A stretch of 6,304 nucleotides of DNA. It comes from an uncultured Clostridia bacterium. Lineage in GTDB: Bacteria; Bacillota; Clostridia; Christensenellales; Borkfalkiaceae. The first letter of the stretch is position 1. Each line of letters begins with the position of its first letter. The notes beneath the pieces were generated by a model. It worked only from the letters and a program-made list of their open reading frames with translations, did no database searches and had not been told where the DNA came from. The stretch lies in contig CAMAJQ010000048.1 in assembly GCA_945835865.1 (NCBI GenBank), forward strand, positions 1-6,304, in the 5' to 3' direction. A program made the translations under genes and the position numbers. This document shows, piece by piece, positions 1 through 6,267 of this stretch.

Positions 1-264
1 AAGGGAACGATCATTTTCCTGACCGTCATGTCTCTCGGCAGCATCCTGAAAGGCGCGGGAGGAGAACAGCTTCTGCTCTTCTACAGCGCGACGACCAAGC
101 AGCAGGCACTCGTCATCGACACGTGGCTCGTCTGGAGCGGTAAAAACGAATTTCAATACAGTTTAGGCGCCGCCATGGGCTTCTTCCAGTCGGCGATCGG
201 AATGATCATGGTACTCGGCAGCAACTATCTTTCGAGAAAGCTGTGCGACGTCAGCATGTGGTAA
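1..264 (+). CDS. LplB-type sugar ABC transporter permease, C-terminal fragment (5' end outside window)
   Basis: The frame is open from the first base, so the gene begins upstream; 87 residues and a TAA stop are visible. It is one of two membrane subunits of a carbohydrate importer of the LplB class (family usually about 300 residues). The visible part matches the end of that family: an EQLLLFY element, then the ALVIDTWLVWSG stretch, corresponding to the usual 'DVIDTYVYR.G' segment, then LGAAMGFFQS leading into the last membrane helix (about residues 55-75) and a short basic/polar tail ending in MW. The EAA loop that contacts the ATPase would lie in the missing part. The next permease starts 14 bases after the stop, so the two are almost certainly cotranscribed and form a heterodimer. 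An internal ATG at 28 is within the family domain and is not the true start. The family call is from motif recognition; the substrate cannot be read from the sequence. Confidence 0.87.
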   Translation, partial: KGTIIFLTVMSLGSILKGAGGEQLLLFYSATTKQQALVIDTWLVWSGKNEFQYSLGAAMGFFQSAIGMIMVLGSNYLSRKLCDVSMW

Positions 265-270
265 GGGAGG
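263..270 (+). promoter_or_regulatory. Ribosome-binding site that sets the start of the second permease
   Basis: AAGGGAGG overlaps the stop codon of the upstream permease and ends 8 bases before ATG 279. An in-frame ATG at 243 would add 12 charged residues (MRRQHVVREAKR) and overlap the upstream gene by 22 bases. I see no comparable purine-rich site before it, so 279 is preferred. Confidence 0.75.
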
Positions 271-278
271 CGAAACGT

Positions 279-1169
279 ATGAAAGCGAAAACAAGCGAAA
301 GAACGTACGGCATCGCCATTACTCTGATCTGCACGATTACGGCGGTCATGTGCTTATACCCTCTGATCTATACCTTGCTCGTCTCCTTCTGTTCTCCGAC
401 GGACATCGACGCGTCCTTCTTCCTGCCCATTCCGAAAAAGTTCACGATCCGCGCTTACGCGCAGGTGCTTACGGCGGGCAATTACATTCTCCGCGCTTTC
501 GGCGTTTCCGTTTTCAGAACGGTGGTCGGCACGGTGATCAGTCTGTTTGCCTGTTCCCTGCTCGCCTACGCGCTTTCCCGCAGGGACCTTCCCGGCAGAG
601 GGGCGGTGATCAAACTTCTCATCTTCTGTATTCTGTTCAACGGCGGGCTCATTCCCACTTACGTCGTCATCGAGGAACTCGGTCTGACGGAAAATATCTG
701 GGTGTATATCTGGCCGAACGTCATGAACGTGTGGAACGTCATCGTCATCAAGCAGTTTTTCGAAGGTCTGCCGCGGGAGATCGAGGAGGCGGCGAACATC
801 GACGGAGCGAACGAATGGAGGATCTTCCTGAACGTCGTCCTGCCCATGTCAAAACCCGTGATGGCGGCGATCGGACTCTTCACCATGGTCGGACAGTGGA
901 ACAGTTGGTTCGACGCCTATCTCTACGTTCCGCAGACGAGCGAACTGTGGCCTCTGCAATATTATATTCAGATTTCCTTCAGCAATCTCAATCAGATCAA
1001 TCAGGGAAATCTCGATAAGATCCAGGCGATCATCGGCATCGACAGCGTGGACGATATGACCGTTAAAATGGCTCTGACCGTCATCGGTTGCGTCCCCGTC
1101 CTTCTCGTCTATCCCTTCTTCCAGAAATATTTCGCCAAGGGCGTTTATCTCGGGTCGGTGAAGGGCTGA
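279..1169 (+). CDS. LplC/YtcP-type carbohydrate ABC transporter permease
   Basis: A complete 296-residue inner-membrane subunit of a type I carbohydrate importer, typical in length for the LplC/YtcP family. Likely helices lie at about residues 12-36, 75-98, 110-130, 140-157, 192-212 and 264-283. Family hallmarks are visible: FNGGLIPTYVVIEELGL (120-136), the EAA loop that docks the ATPase (E170-A171-A172, D175-G176, ending L188-P189), SKPVMAAIGLF followed by GQWNSWF (191-211), and the C-terminal QKYFAKGVYLGSVKG. The start at 279 follows a strong AAGGGAGG site. It should pair with the LplB-type permease just upstream and take ligand from the lipoprotein encoded next. No ATPase gene is visible; this class commonly uses a shared MsmX-type ATPase, so that gene may be elsewhere. 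Substrates in the family are usually oligosaccharides or related sugars; the specific one is not evident. All key motifs are intact. Confidence 0.95.
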   Translation: MKAKTSERTYGIAITLICTITAVMCLYPLIYTLLVSFCSPTDIDASFFLPIPKKFTIRAYAQVLTAGNYILRAFGVSVFRTVVGTVISLFACSLLAYALSRRDLPGRGAVIKLLIFCILFNGGLIPTYVVIEELGLTENIWVYIWPNVMNVWNVIVIKQFFEGLPREIEEAANIDGANEWRIFLNVVLPMSKPVMAAIGLFTMVGQWNSWFDAYLYVPQTSELWPLQYYIQISFSNLNQINQGNLDKIQAIIGIDSVDDMTVKMALTVIGCVPVLLVYPFFQKYFAKGVYLGSVKG

Positions 1170-1186
1170 AAAGAACCGAAAAAAAA

Positions 1187-1280
1187 CTTTCCTGCCTTCC
1201 ACGCGGAAAGCGCGGGGCGGGAATGGTGAAAAAACGATAATAATTTCGGCGGGGAGATCCGGAAGGACCGTTTTCCGCCG
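1187..1280 (+). other. Possible RNA hairpins between permease and solute-binding protein genes
   Basis: Two inverted repeats lie in the 124-base gap. The weaker is CTTTCC (1187-1192) with GGAAAG (1205-1210). The stronger is CGGCGGGGAG (1247-1256) with TTTTCCGCCG (1271-1280): six Watson-Crick pairs, then two G-U pairs, an A-U pair and another G-U pair, around a 14-base loop. Its 3' arm ends one base before the ribosome-binding site AAAGGAG (1282-1288). No T-run follows either, so these are not classic terminators. They could stabilise or process the transcript and favour higher expression of the binding protein, or affect its translation. I found no promoter with both boxes here; a GATAAT at 1236 has no plausible -35 partner. 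Confidence 0.4.
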
Positions 1281-1293
1281 CAAAGGAGAAAAG

Positions 1294-3042
1294 ATGAAAA
1301 ACAGATTTCTGAAAGCAACGTTATCGGCAATTCTCGCCGTCTCTTTCGTCGCGGGCGCGGCTGCCTGCGGCAAACAGATCGGCGGGACGGGGTCGGCGCA
1401 GTCCTCCGGCGGGACGACCGGAGACGAGATCTACGACGTGTCTTTGCTGGTGAGCGGGTGGACGAACACCCCGACGTCTGCGGACGACCCGTATAAGGCG
1501 TGGATCAGAGAGAATTACGGTCTGAACGTGTCGCTGAACGCGACGACGGATTTCGCAAACTCGGTCACGATCGGTTTCTCGTCCAAGAACAAGCCCAATA
1601 TCGTGTCTTTCCCGACGTTTACCTCTTTCCAGACGATCCGCGGACAGGGTGTTCTGCTCGAAGACTGGACGCCGTATCTCGAAAAGATGCCGAACTTCAA
1701 GAAGATCCTCGATAGCGAAAGCCAGAAGTTCACGAGACAGATCATGACGGATGAGAACGGAAAACTCAACGCCATCTGGACGCCCGCCACTCCTCCCACG
1801 TGGTCTCTGAAGATCCGTGAAGACTGGGCGGAAGAATACCGCGCGATGACGGACGACTACGATAAAAACGGCAACGTGACGACGAACCCGTCGGACGTCT
1901 ATATCCCCGCCGGCGCGACCTGCACGAAGGGGGGAGAATGGATGCCCGATACGCCGGAAGATCTCGTTTTCTTTGCGAGATATATCAAAGTTTTCAAGAA
2001 CAAAGGGCTTGATAAAGTCGATTATTACGGCTTTACTACGGCGGGAGGAAAGAATTCTCTCGGTACGCTGGAAACGTGGATGCCCCTCATGTGGGGACGG
2101 GTGCCCGTCGTTCCCTACGGTTTTTATCTGGACGGAGACGGAAACGTTCAGTTTTCCACGACGGACGGTTCTTTCGAGCCTTATCTCAATTATCTCCGCC
2201 AGATCTGCGACGAAGAACTCATCGATCCCAGCTGGTTCTCGCAGCAGTTCTCGGACGATAAGAGAACGACTTCCGGAAAGATCGGCATTCAGTGGTATCC
2301 CGGATCCATTTCGACTTCCACGCAGATCGACGCCAACGCCGGCAGAGACGAGGAAATCGATACTTCGGACTGGTGGATGACCTATCCGCTTCCCGTTTCC
2401 GAAGACGCGGCGAACGAATACGCCGGTTATATGGCAGGGCAGGGACTTGCCGGAAACATCATCACCGTTTCCAAGCAGACCTCCCTCAATAAGCCGATGA
2501 TGGAAAAAATCTGCAAACTCATCGACGACTGCTACGCCTATCACGACGAAGAGTCTGACACCTACGAGAGAGGCGTCGCGTACGACGCCCTCCGTTGGGG
2601 AGTCGGCATTGAAAACGGCATTTCCTACCTTTCGATCGAGAATTCTCCGCTCGTGTATTGCAACACCTCCGGGGACGGCAACAGTTACCGTGGCAAATAC
2701 AGCGGCGCATGGGACTGGGGCGCCTGGATCTCGTCCTCTTACGACGGCGTCATTCAGGGTACGAGCGACAAGGTCAGCAAAGTCATTCTGAAAGTGGCGG
2801 AGCACGATCTGAAGACGGCTACCTTCAAGACGACGCCGCAGATCGGCGAATTCCTCGTCCTCGACGCTTCCAAGGTCAACGACGTCGTCGCCGACATGGT
2901 GAGTTTTGCCTATAAATACGCCACCCGTTCCACCGATCAGTCGGTTGCCGACTATTGCAGGAGCATCAATTCCAACGCTTCCATGAAATCTCTGATGGAA
3001 GAAGCGGACGTTCAGTTCAAAAAACTCGGGCTCGTCTATTGA
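1294..3042 (+). CDS. Extracellular solute-binding lipoprotein (LipO type) of the sugar importer
   Basis: A 582-residue lipoprotein expected to sit on the outer face of the membrane and hand ligand to the two permeases upstream. The N-terminus has basic residues (K2, R4, K7), a hydrophobic core and a lipobox-like AAAC with the lipidated cysteine at C25, then a Gly/Ser-rich linker to about residue 43. The -3 residue is Ala rather than the commoner Leu. The body resembles large binding proteins found with LplB/LplC permeases: SLKIREDWAEEY (171-182), TPEDLVFFARYIKVF (220-234), FYLDGDGNVQF (277-287) and GKIGIQWYPGS (328-338). Its length is at the upper end for the class. A Trp-rich patch, GAWDWGAW (471-478), could stack on sugar rings; that role is inference. 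ATG 1294 has AAAGGAG at 1282-1288, five bases upstream. Gene order (permease, permease, binding protein) supports the assignment. The ligand is unknown. Confidence 0.9.
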   Translation: MKNRFLKATLSAILAVSFVAGAAACGKQIGGTGSAQSSGGTTGDEIYDVSLLVSGWTNTPTSADDPYKAWIRENYGLNVSLNATTDFANSVTIGFSSKNKPNIVSFPTFTSFQTIRGQGVLLEDWTPYLEKMPNFKKILDSESQKFTRQIMTDENGKLNAIWTPATPPTWSLKIREDWAEEYRAMTDDYDKNGNVTTNPSDVYIPAGATCTKGGEWMPDTPEDLVFFARYIKVFKNKGLDKVDYYGFTTAGGKNSLGTLETWMPLMWGRVPVVPYGFYLDGDGNVQFSTTDGSFEPYLNYLRQICDEELIDPSWFSQQFSDDKRTTSGKIGIQWYPGSISTSTQIDANAGRDEEIDTSDWWMTYPLPVSEDAANEYAGYMAGQGLAGNIITVSKQTSLNKPMMEKICKLIDDCYAYHDEESDTYERGVAYDALRWGVGIENGISYLSIENSPLVYCNTSGDGNSYRGKYSGAWDWGAWISSSYDGVIQGTSDKVSKVILKVAEHDLKTATFKTTPQIGEFLVLDASKVNDVVADMVSFAYKYATRSTDQSVADYCRSINSNASMKSLMEEADVQFKKLGLVY

Positions 3043-3047
3043 GTCCG

Positions 3048-3086
3048 TTCGGAGGAATCCGGAAAATAAAGGATCCCGTGAAGGGA
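3048..3086 (+). other. Small hairpins in the gap before the surface-protein gene
   Basis: Six bases after the binding-protein stop, TTCGGA (3048-3053) pairs with TCCGGA (3058-3063) around a GGAA loop, which fits the GNRA tetraloop pattern; one pair is G-U. A second four-base stem, TCCC (3074-3077) with GGGA (3083-3086), follows. Neither has a T-run, so transcription probably continues into the next gene, 57 bases after the stop. Both are short and may be chance. Confidence 0.25.
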
Positions 3087-3099
3087 AAAGGAGCAGATT

Positions 3100-6000
3100 A
3101 TGAAAAGAAGGAAAATGTTGTTGGCAGCGTTCGCGGCTGCGTTCGCCGTCGGTCTGACGGGAACGGGGATCGCGTTCGGGGGGACTTCCGTCGCGCAGGC
3201 GGAAGGGGAGACGAACGACCGTTCTTACGATTTTACGAAGGCGACTTCGGTCTCTGAGATCAGCGGTCTTGCAGTGGGGTTCGATCCGTGCGATAACAAT
3301 GATATCTATACTTCCGAATCCTGGGTGACTTACGCAAAGAGCGTCGGAGATATGTTCACGATCGATCAGGGACTCCGGGTAAAGGTTTCCGCTTATTCGG
3401 GGAACGAGGTTTCGGAAAACAGGATCTATACCCGCATCGACGGCGTACAGTACACGTATTTTTCCGCAGAACTCGTTTACACCTACAATTCGGCGGAAAG
3501 AAACGGCTGGGCGGGCTTCATGTTCGGCTATACCGATTATACGAGGCAGGCACGCTGGGGAGACAGCCCTTACGGGGTTGAAACGTTCGTTCAGCGGGAA
3601 GGCACAGGCACCTACGCCGCATCCAAATTCAACGGGGGCAACTTCGTGGGAGGAGCCACGCCCGCGGAATGGACGGAGGTAGGGCAGCATACTCTCGCCC
3701 TGACCGTGACCGAAACCGGCGCGGTGATGACGGCGGACGGAACGAAAACCGTCGAGATCACGGCAGCGGAGATGGCGAATGCGGGGTATAAGATGACCGC
3801 CGCGAGCGTCGGGTTCATGATCACGAACGCCGATTTCACCGTGAAGAGTTTCAAGGTGAACGCCCTCGGGCAAGGCGAAACGGGAGGAGAATACAATCCC
3901 GCGGACGATCCCGAGAATCCGATCTATTACACCTATCAGAATGTTTACGACTTCACGCAGGTGACGGACGTCTCCGCCGTGACCGATTTCTCCGTCGGCA
4001 TCGACCCGCAGGCGAACAACGATTTTTACACTTTGGACCCGTGGGTGACTTACGGAAGACCGATGAACGAGGTGTTCACCGCGGACGGAGGTCTGAAGAT
4101 CAATCAGTCGGTCTATTCGGGCAACGACGTTTCGGAAAACAACCTTTATATCAGACTGAATACGAAAAAATTACAGTATTTCAAAGCCGAACTCGTCTAC
4201 ACTTATAATTCGACGAGCAGAAACGGCTGGGCGGGCTTTATCTTCGGCTACAGCAACTACGCGAGAAAAGCGCGTTGGGGAGACAGCCCCTACGGCGTGG
4301 AACTCTTCATGCAGGCGGACGGCAAGGGAACTTATTCTTCTGCCAAACTGAACAAATCGGACTATAACGAAGGCGATAAACTGATAAAATGGGAAACGGT
4401 TGCCGAGCATAAACTCACCGTCGTCGCGACGGCGGCGGGCGTGACCCTTTACGCCGACGGTTACGAAGCGGTTTCCATCTCTAAGGAACTGATGGCCGAA
4501 AAGGGTTACGTCATGAGCGCGGAATCCATCGGCTTCTACTTCACGAACGGCGATTTCACCGCAAAAAAATTCAGTTATTCTTCTCTCGGCGCGAACGGCG
4601 AGGACTATATCCCCGTGACGGGTATCGACGCTGCGGATTCCTTCGAGACGACGCAGTTCGAGGGCGTTGCGATCAACGCGACCGTTCTCCCCGAAGAGGC
4701 GACTCTCAAAACGGTGAAGTACGAACTTCCCGCGGGCGCCGTCGCCGTCGGAGATAAACTTTACTTCGCGAACGCGGGTACCTACACGGTCAAGGCGTAT
4801 TCGGCGGACATTCCCGAAATCTGCAAAGAGGTCACGGTGACCGTTTCGGCGGACGAGAGATTTATCTCTTACGCAACGGACGAAGAAAGCGCGAAGAAGA
4901 ACTTCGAACACTACGTCGTCACGAGCGGCGGAGCCAAGGACGGGCACGCCGAAAACGTGGAAAATTACTGGACCTTTAACGAAGACGGCAGCATGACGCT
5001 GACCGAGAACATCAAATCCGCCGTCGACGCAGGCTTCTCCATGCTCTATCTCAGAGACGTGGTGAGCGGCGCGACGATCAACCAGAACTGCTTTGAGATC
5101 AGTTACGTCGTCCGTACGGACAACGCGCCCAACGGCTGGCACGGAGTCGGTTTCGCTCTCGGCGACCGCACGACCATTCCCAACCAGAACGGCATCCAGG
5201 CTTTCGTTCAGGAAGAAGCGATGAAGGCGACCGTCTGGGGCAGCGGAAAATCCGGAGTGAGCGGACCTTACGAGATCGACAGTTCCTACACGAGAAACGA
5301 ATGGAACGTCATCCGCGTCAAAGTGTTCGGCAGCGGCAACGAATTCAGGATTCAGCTCTTCGTCAACGACATGGATACGCCCGTCGTCGAGAAGGACGCC
5401 GCGGCGATCCCCGCGGAAGAGATCGCGCTGTTCACGACCACCGTCGTGACCATCAAGGACGTCTATTACGCACAGCTCAACGCACAGGGTGAAAGGATCA
5501 CCGTCGTCTATCCCGAGACGGTTTCCGTCCTGAACGAAAAGAAGACGGCGGAAGTCGGCGAAACCTGGCAGATCGAAACGGCGGTCCTTCCCGCCGACGC
5601 GACGGAAAAGGGAGTGACTTTCGAGAGTTCGGACGCGCTCATCGCGACCGTTACGGCAGAAGGGCTCGTCTCCTTCCGCAACGCGGGCGAAGTGACGATC
5701 ACCGTCGCCTGCAAGGGAGATCCTTCCGTCAGTGCGACGCAGACCGTTACCGTCAGAGAAAAGGAGATCAAACCCACCGGCATCACCTTCGACGCGACGC
5801 CTTCGGCGGAACAGACGGTCGTCGGCGGAAAGTACACTCTCTTCGTAACCGTTCTGCCCGCGGACGCGACCAACTATAACGTGATCTTCTCTTCTGACGA
5901 CGAGACGGTCGCCACGGTGGATCAGAACGGCAGGATCGCTTTCCTTGCCGCCGGCACGGTGACCATCACGGTGACTGCGGAAGCGGATGAAAACGTCAAG

Positions 6001-6159
6001 GCGTCGATCACTCTTACGGTGACGGGCGGCGAAACGCAGTCCGGATCGCAGAGCGAAACGCCTGCCAAGTCGGGTTGCGGCGGCAGCCTCGGCGGACTCG
6101 GAGCGCTTGCTTCGCTCGCTCTTCTCTCCGTTGCGGCGATGAAGAGAAAAAGCAGATAA
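3100..6159 (+). CDS. Exported multidomain surface protein: three related beta-sandwich-like domains, Ig/BIG2 domains, Cys/Gly C-terminal anchor
   Basis: A 1019-residue protein I cannot assign to a named orthologue. Residues 1-34 are a signal peptide (KRRK start, hydrophobic core, likely cleavage after AQA at 32-34). Residues 43-256 and 283-496 are two homologous domains at an exact 240-residue offset, sharing GNxVSEN, AELVYTYNS, RNGWAGF and ARWGDSPYGVE. An Ig-like segment spans about 503-584. Residues 588-797 look like a third, diverged copy (NGWHGVGF, GIQAFVQEE, ending LNAQGE). Two BIG2-type Ig domains follow at about 800-886 and 891-974, each with VLPADAT and AxVT-type motifs. A Gly/Ser/Gln linker leads to SGCGG (991-995), a hydrophobic stretch and the basic tail KRKSR. 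The repeated domains look like all-beta concanavalin/laminin-G-type folds, so glycan binding is plausible but inferred. No catalytic motif is evident. AAGGAG (3088-3093) lies six bases before ATG 3100. Position after the importer genes suggests surface capture of its substrate, or adhesion. Confidence 0.85.
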   Translation: MKRRKMLLAAFAAAFAVGLTGTGIAFGGTSVAQAEGETNDRSYDFTKATSVSEISGLAVGFDPCDNNDIYTSESWVTYAKSVGDMFTIDQGLRVKVSAYSGNEVSENRIYTRIDGVQYTYFSAELVYTYNSAERNGWAGFMFGYTDYTRQARWGDSPYGVETFVQREGTGTYAASKFNGGNFVGGATPAEWTEVGQHTLALTVTETGAVMTADGTKTVEITAAEMANAGYKMTAASVGFMITNADFTVKSFKVNALGQGETGGEYNPADDPENPIYYTYQNVYDFTQVTDVSAVTDFSVGIDPQANNDFYTLDPWVTYGRPMNEVFTADGGLKINQSVYSGNDVSENNLYIRLNTKKLQYFKAELVYTYNSTSRNGWAGFIFGYSNYARKARWGDSPYGVELFMQADGKGTYSSAKLNKSDYNEGDKLIKWETVAEHKLTVVATAAGVTLYADGYEAVSISKELMAEKGYVMSAESIGFYFTNGDFTAKKFSYSSLGANGEDYIPVTGIDAADSFETTQFEGVAINATVLPEEATLKTVKYELPAGAVAVGDKLYFANAGTYTVKAYSADIPEICKEVTVTVSADERFISYATDEESAKKNFEHYVVTSGGAKDGHAENVENYWTFNEDGSMTLTENIKSAVDAGFSMLYLRDVVSGATINQNCFEISYVVRTDNAPNGWHGVGFALGDRTTIPNQNGIQAFVQEEAMKATVWGSGKSGVSGPYEIDSSYTRNEWNVIRVKVFGSGNEFRIQLFVNDMDTPVVEKDAAAIPAEEIALFTTTVVTIKDVYYAQLNAQGERITVVYPETVSVLNEKKTAEVGETWQIETAVLPADATEKGVTFESSDALIATVTAEGLVSFRNAGEVTITVACKGDPSVSATQTVTVREKEIKPTGITFDATPSAEQTVVGGKYTLFVTVLPADATNYNVIFSSDDETVATVDQNGRIAFLAAGTVTITVTAEADENVKASITLTVTGGETQSGSQSETPAKSGCGGSLGGLGALASLALLSVAAMKRKSR
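3226..3867 (+). repeat. Tandem domain repeat, copy A (residues 43-256 of the surface protein)
   Basis: First copy of a domain repeated with a 720-base (240-residue) period. Aligned without gaps to copy B over residues 41-260, a hand count gives 108 of 220 identical residues, about 49%. The best conserved block is AELVYTYNS to ARWGDSPYGVE (residues 123-161). The DNA has diverged but keeps identical patches, including 20 bases at 3499-3518 also present at 4219-4238, and TGGGGAGACAGCCC at 3556 and 4276. Confidence 0.9.
3946..4587 (+). repeat. Tandem domain repeat, copy B (residues 283-496 of the surface protein)
   Basis: Second copy of the 240-residue-period domain, joined to copy A by a Pro/Asn/Asp-rich linker at residues about 260-278 (NPADDPENP). 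Both copies start YDFT and end with a DFTxK-SF/KF strand and an LG turn. Absence of any insertion or deletion between copies implies selection on the fold after duplication. Substitutions are spread along the length, so the duplication is not recent. Confidence 0.9.
4861..5490 (+). repeat. Diverged third copy of the repeated domain (residues 588-797)
   Basis: The order of elements matches copies A and B: a strand (FEISYVV, 665-671), NGWHGVGF (678-685; compare NGWAGF), GIQAFVQEE (698-706; compare YGVETFVQRE), a Gly/Ser-rich region (WGSGKSG), EWNVIRVKVF (compare the WTEVGQHTL region), a VND turn, and an ending LNAQGE that resembles LGQGE in copy A. Overall identity is low and gaps are needed, so homology is likely but not proven by eye. 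Confidence 0.55.
5497..6021 (+). other. Two adjacent BIG2-type Ig-like domains (protein region)
   Basis: Residues about 800-886 and 891-974 of the surface protein both follow the bacterial Ig-like group 2 pattern: a first strand ending near V/T, 'VLPADAT', a strand with FxSSD, 'ATV' followed by a Gly turn, 'AG-VTITV', and a final TVTV-like strand. In Gram-positive surface proteins these domains usually act as stalks or adhesive modules. Here they sit next to the C-terminal anchor, consistent with a spacer lifting the N-terminal domains from the envelope. Confidence 0.85.
6070..6156 (+). other. C-terminal sorting/anchor tail, SGCGG type, without LPXTG
   Basis: The last 29 residues form a three-part tail: SGCGGSLGGLG (991-1001), a hydrophobic stretch ALASLALLSVAAM (1002-1014) and a basic end KRKSR. 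A low-complexity linker, GGETQSGSQSETPAK (976-990), precedes it. This resembles the layout of GlyGly-CTERM and related sorting signals, with a cysteine beside the glycines. There is no LPXTG or NPQTN-like sortase site. It may simply be a membrane anchor or be cut and modified at the Cys/Gly motif; the processing enzyme cannot be named from this window. Confidence 0.65.
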
Positions 6160-6173
6160 ACGCCTGTAAAACA

Positions 6174-6213
6174 CCGGGATAGATCCTTCCGCGCCAACGG
6201 AAGGATCCCCCGG
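6174..6213 (+). other. Strong intergenic hairpin, no T-run; possible transcript-end or processing element
   Basis: A perfect stem, GATCCTTCCG (6182-6191) with CGGAAGGATC (6198-6207), closes a six-base loop. It is extended by CCGGG (6174-6178) with CCCGG (6209-6213) across a 3-by-1 internal loop, giving about 15 pairs. The 3' flank is GCAGAAAAAAG, so the T-run of a standard terminator is missing on the plus strand; on the minus strand only TTTT follows. It begins 15 bases after the surface-protein stop, as a terminator or mRNA-stabilising element would. Confidence 0.6.
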
Positions 6214-6267
6214 GCAGAAAAAAGATATCAACGACGCGCGATAAGAGATTTTCGCACAGGAGACAGG

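Noticed and set aside
243..278. Upstream ATG as start of the second permease
   Set aside because: It adds 12 highly charged residues overlapping the previous gene; the strong AAGGGAGG site serves ATG 279, which gives the usual family length.
350..1018. Plus-strand frame of 222 residues inside the second permease
   Set aside because: It is out of frame with the conserved permease, Arg/His-rich, and has no supported ribosome-binding site.
1236..1241. GATAAT as a promoter -10 box before the binding-protein gene
   Set aside because: About 17 bases upstream the sequence is GC-rich with nothing like TTGACA, so a promoter cannot be supported.
1321..3873. Long minus-strand frame of 850 residues
   Set aside because: It lies in codon register opposite two well-supported genes, spans their gap, and its translation is Arg/His/Val/Asp-rich with no recognisable domain. 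Codon avoidance on the plus strand explains it.
3946..4599. Repeat copies as signs of a mobile element or phage
   Set aside because: The repeats encode in-frame protein domains at fixed spacing; there is no transposase, terminal inverted repeat or integrase.
6030..6156. LPXTG sortase anchor
   Set aside because: No LPXTG or close variant precedes the hydrophobic tail; only SGCGG is present.
6174..6213. Calling the hairpin a classical intrinsic terminator
   Set aside because: No T-run follows on the plus strand, and only four Ts follow on the minus strand.
4171..6231. Minus-strand frame of 686 residues opposite the surface-protein gene
   Set aside because: Same explanation: in-register shadow with Arg/Asp/Val-rich, low-complexity translation and no family motif.
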